From positions 1 to 7,089 of the forward strand of contig CAZKFG010000077.1 of assembly GCA_964551985.1 (NCBI GenBank): 7,089 nt of DNA, read 5' to 3'. This document shows, piece by piece, positions 5,816-7,089 of this stretch (its first letter is position 1; each line of letters opens with the position of its first letter). A model generated the notes under the pieces. The model was not told where the DNA came from. It did not search any database and saw only the letters and a program-made list of their open reading frames with translations. Source of the stretch: CAZKFG01 sp964551985 (GTDB taxonomy: Bacteria; Bacillota; Negativicutes; Acidaminococcales; JAISLQ01). The position numbers were made by a program, and so were the translations under genes.

Positions 5816-7027
5816 ATGCAAGAAACTCCCAAAGCAAATAGAATACATATAGCTTTATTTGGTAATCGTAACGTAGGTAAATCTAGCATAATCAATGCTC
5901 TGACAAATCAGCAAGTAGCAATAGTTTCACCAGTTGCAGGAACAACAACAGACCCAGTACAAAAAGCTATGGAACTTTTACCATTAGGACCTGTAGTATT
6001 TATTGATACAGCAGGATTAGATGATGTTGGCGAACTAGGTCAGATGAGAATTGAAAAGTCTCTTCAAGTGATAGATACAGCAGATATGATATTGCTTATT
6101 TTGGATACAGAGATTTTAAGTGATAAACAAAAAACAATTTTAGATGCTGCCAAATTGAGAAAAATACCAGTTATAATAGTATTAAATAAAATTGATGAAC
6201 ATGTTTATGATATAAAAGAATGTAATCATTTAAAAGATTATGCTATAGTTCAAACAAGTGCGCAAACAGGCGCAGGTATAGATTTACTTAAATCTGCCAT
6301 AGTAGATAATGCGCCATTGTCATTAGATGAAATATCAGTACTAGATGATCTTATACAAAAAGATGATGTAGTGTTATTTGTAATACCAATAGACACTGCA
6401 GCACCAAAGGGCAGGCTTATATTGCCACAAGTACAAATATTGCGTGACGCACTTGATAATTACACAATTAATATAGTTGTGAAAGAAACACAGCTCCAAC
6501 AGGCACTTGACAAAATAACACCAAAACTTGTAATAACAGATTCACAAATATTTAAACAAGTCAGCAAAATAGTACCTAAAAATATAAACCTTACATCTTT
6601 TTCAATATTATATGCACGCTATAAAGGTGATTTATCAACATTAGTTCAAGGCGCAGCAGCAATAGAAAATTTAAAAGACGGTGATAAAGTACTTATTGCT
6701 GAAGCGTGTACTCATCATCAAACACAAGATGATATAGGAACTGTTAAGATACCTAAGTTGCTTAACAATTATGTAGGAGGAAAAATTGATTTTAGTTTTT
6801 CTCATGGTCTTATATTTAAAGAAGATTTAAGTAAATATAAGCTTATTATTCATTGCGGTTCATGCATGATAACAAGAAAGCAAATGCTATCTAGAATTAT
6901 GCAGGCAAATAAGGCTAATATACCTATAGTAAACTATGGTATAGCAATAGCATATCTAAATGGAATTTTAACAAGAGTACTATCGCCTTTCCCAGAATAT
7001 CAAAAAAATTTAAAACATAAAATATAG
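5816..7027 (+). CDS. hydF: [FeFe]-hydrogenase H-cluster maturation GTPase HydF
   Basis: HydF is the scaffold and carrier that receives the two-iron subcluster made with the radical-SAM enzymes HydE and HydG and delivers it to apo-[FeFe]-hydrogenase. This 403-residue protein is full length. Its N-terminal Era/TrmE-like GTPase domain (about 8-170) has G1 GNRNVGKSS (16-24), G2 GTTTDP (42-47), G3 DTAG (64-67), G4 NKID (124-127) and G5 SAQ (148-150). A dimerisation domain follows (about 175-265). The C-terminal cluster domain (about 270-400) carries the diagnostic C-x-H...H-C-x-x-C motif: C298, H300, then H346, C347, C350. These are the [4Fe-4S] ligands, so the protein should be functional. It implies that an [FeFe] hydrogenase, hydE and hydG lie elsewhere in the genome and that the host is an anaerobic H2 metaboliser. 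The gene sits alone between two hairpins. Its codons favour A-ending forms (CCA, ACA, GCA, ATA), unlike comM, which uses more T- and G-ending codons. Confidence 0.97.
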   Translation: MQETPKANRIHIALFGNRNVGKSSIINALTNQQVAIVSPVAGTTTDPVQKAMELLPLGPVVFIDTAGLDDVGELGQMRIEKSLQVIDTADMILLILDTEILSDKQKTILDAAKLRKIPVIIVLNKIDEHVYDIKECNHLKDYAIVQTSAQTGAGIDLLKSAIVDNAPLSLDEISVLDDLIQKDDVVLFVIPIDTAAPKGRLILPQVQILRDALDNYTINIVVKETQLQQALDKITPKLVITDSQIFKQVSKIVPKNINLTSFSILYARYKGDLSTLVQGAAAIENLKDGDKVLIAEACTHHQTQDDIGTVKIPKLLNNYVGGKIDFSFSHGLIFKEDLSKYKLIIHCGSCMITRKQMLSRIMQANKANIPIVNYGIAIAYLNGILTRVLSPFPEYQKNLKHKI

Positions 7028-7046
7028 TTTTTAAAAAAATAAAAAT

Positions 7047-7074
7047 CCACCAGCCTAGCTGGTGGTATTTCTTT
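7047..7074. terminator. Terminator after hydF, probably bidirectional
   Basis: CCACCAGC (7047-7054) and GCTGGTGG (7058-7065) form a perfect 8-bp GC-rich stem with a 3-base loop. It is followed rightward by TATTTCTTT (7066-7074). Read leftward, the hairpin is followed by an even better T tract (complement of 7032-7046). It lies 19 bases after the hydF stop. The strong leftward tract suggests it also ends a convergent gene beyond the right edge, where a leftward frame stops at 7073-7075. Confidence 0.8.
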
Positions 7075-7089
7075 AACGGGCGTAGCCCT

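Noticed and set aside
31..7065. The terminators at 31-54 and 7047-7065 share a CCAGC...GCTGG core and might be copies of a repeat element
   Set aside because: The shared core is only 5-6 bp per arm, with different loops and flanks. GC-rich terminator stems often look alike by chance, and no target duplications or longer similarity are seen.

Overview
The window is AT-rich bacterial chromosome with tightly packed genes. It fits an anaerobic, fermentative member of the Bacillota, possibly Negativicutes or Clostridia. This rests on three things: the gene set (HydF for [FeFe]-hydrogenase maturation, a PreP-type M16C peptidase, YraN and ComM/YifB), strong purine-rich ribosome binding sites, and hairpin-plus-T-tract terminators. 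The genus cannot be fixed from the sequence alone. No tRNA, rRNA, CRISPR array, insertion sequence or prophage module was seen.

Layout: (1) At the left edge, a perfect 24-bp palindrome flanked by A/T tracts (31-54) acts as a terminator, probably for both directions. (2) A leftward gene (69-779) encodes a repressor-like protein with an XRE helix-turn-helix and a LexA/CI-type (S24) C-terminal fold whose catalytic Ser and Lys both appear to be Gly. (3) A 126-bp divergent intergenic region (780-905) holds promoter-like elements in both directions. Their -35 boxes overlap face to face inside a small inverted repeat. (4) Three rightward genes follow with 18-19 bp gaps and a good ribosome binding site each: yraN (906-1271), comM/yifB (1290-2816, TTG start) and a 972-residue M16C metallopeptidase (2836-5754). 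They look like one operon. (5) A terminator-like hairpin (5762-5797) sits directly before the ribosome binding site of hydF (5816-7027). (6) A second, apparently bidirectional terminator (7047-7074) closes the window. The last bases may be the end of a convergent leftward gene.

How the genes may work together: YraN (predicted nuclease fold) and ComM (AAA+ branch-migration helicase of natural transformation) are common neighbours and plausibly act on incoming or recombining DNA. The divergent repressor is well placed to control them. The M16C peptidase and HydF have no obvious functional tie to that pair and look like housekeeping and anaerobic-metabolism genes.

The clearest features beyond routine annotation are the apparently non-cleavable LexA/CI-like regulator, the shared -35 region, and a reversal of strand composition. 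The + strand is T- and G-rich from the left edge to about 3.5 kb regardless of gene direction, then becomes A-rich with C about equal to G, switching inside the intact M16C gene. I see no convincing wholly new multi-gene system here.
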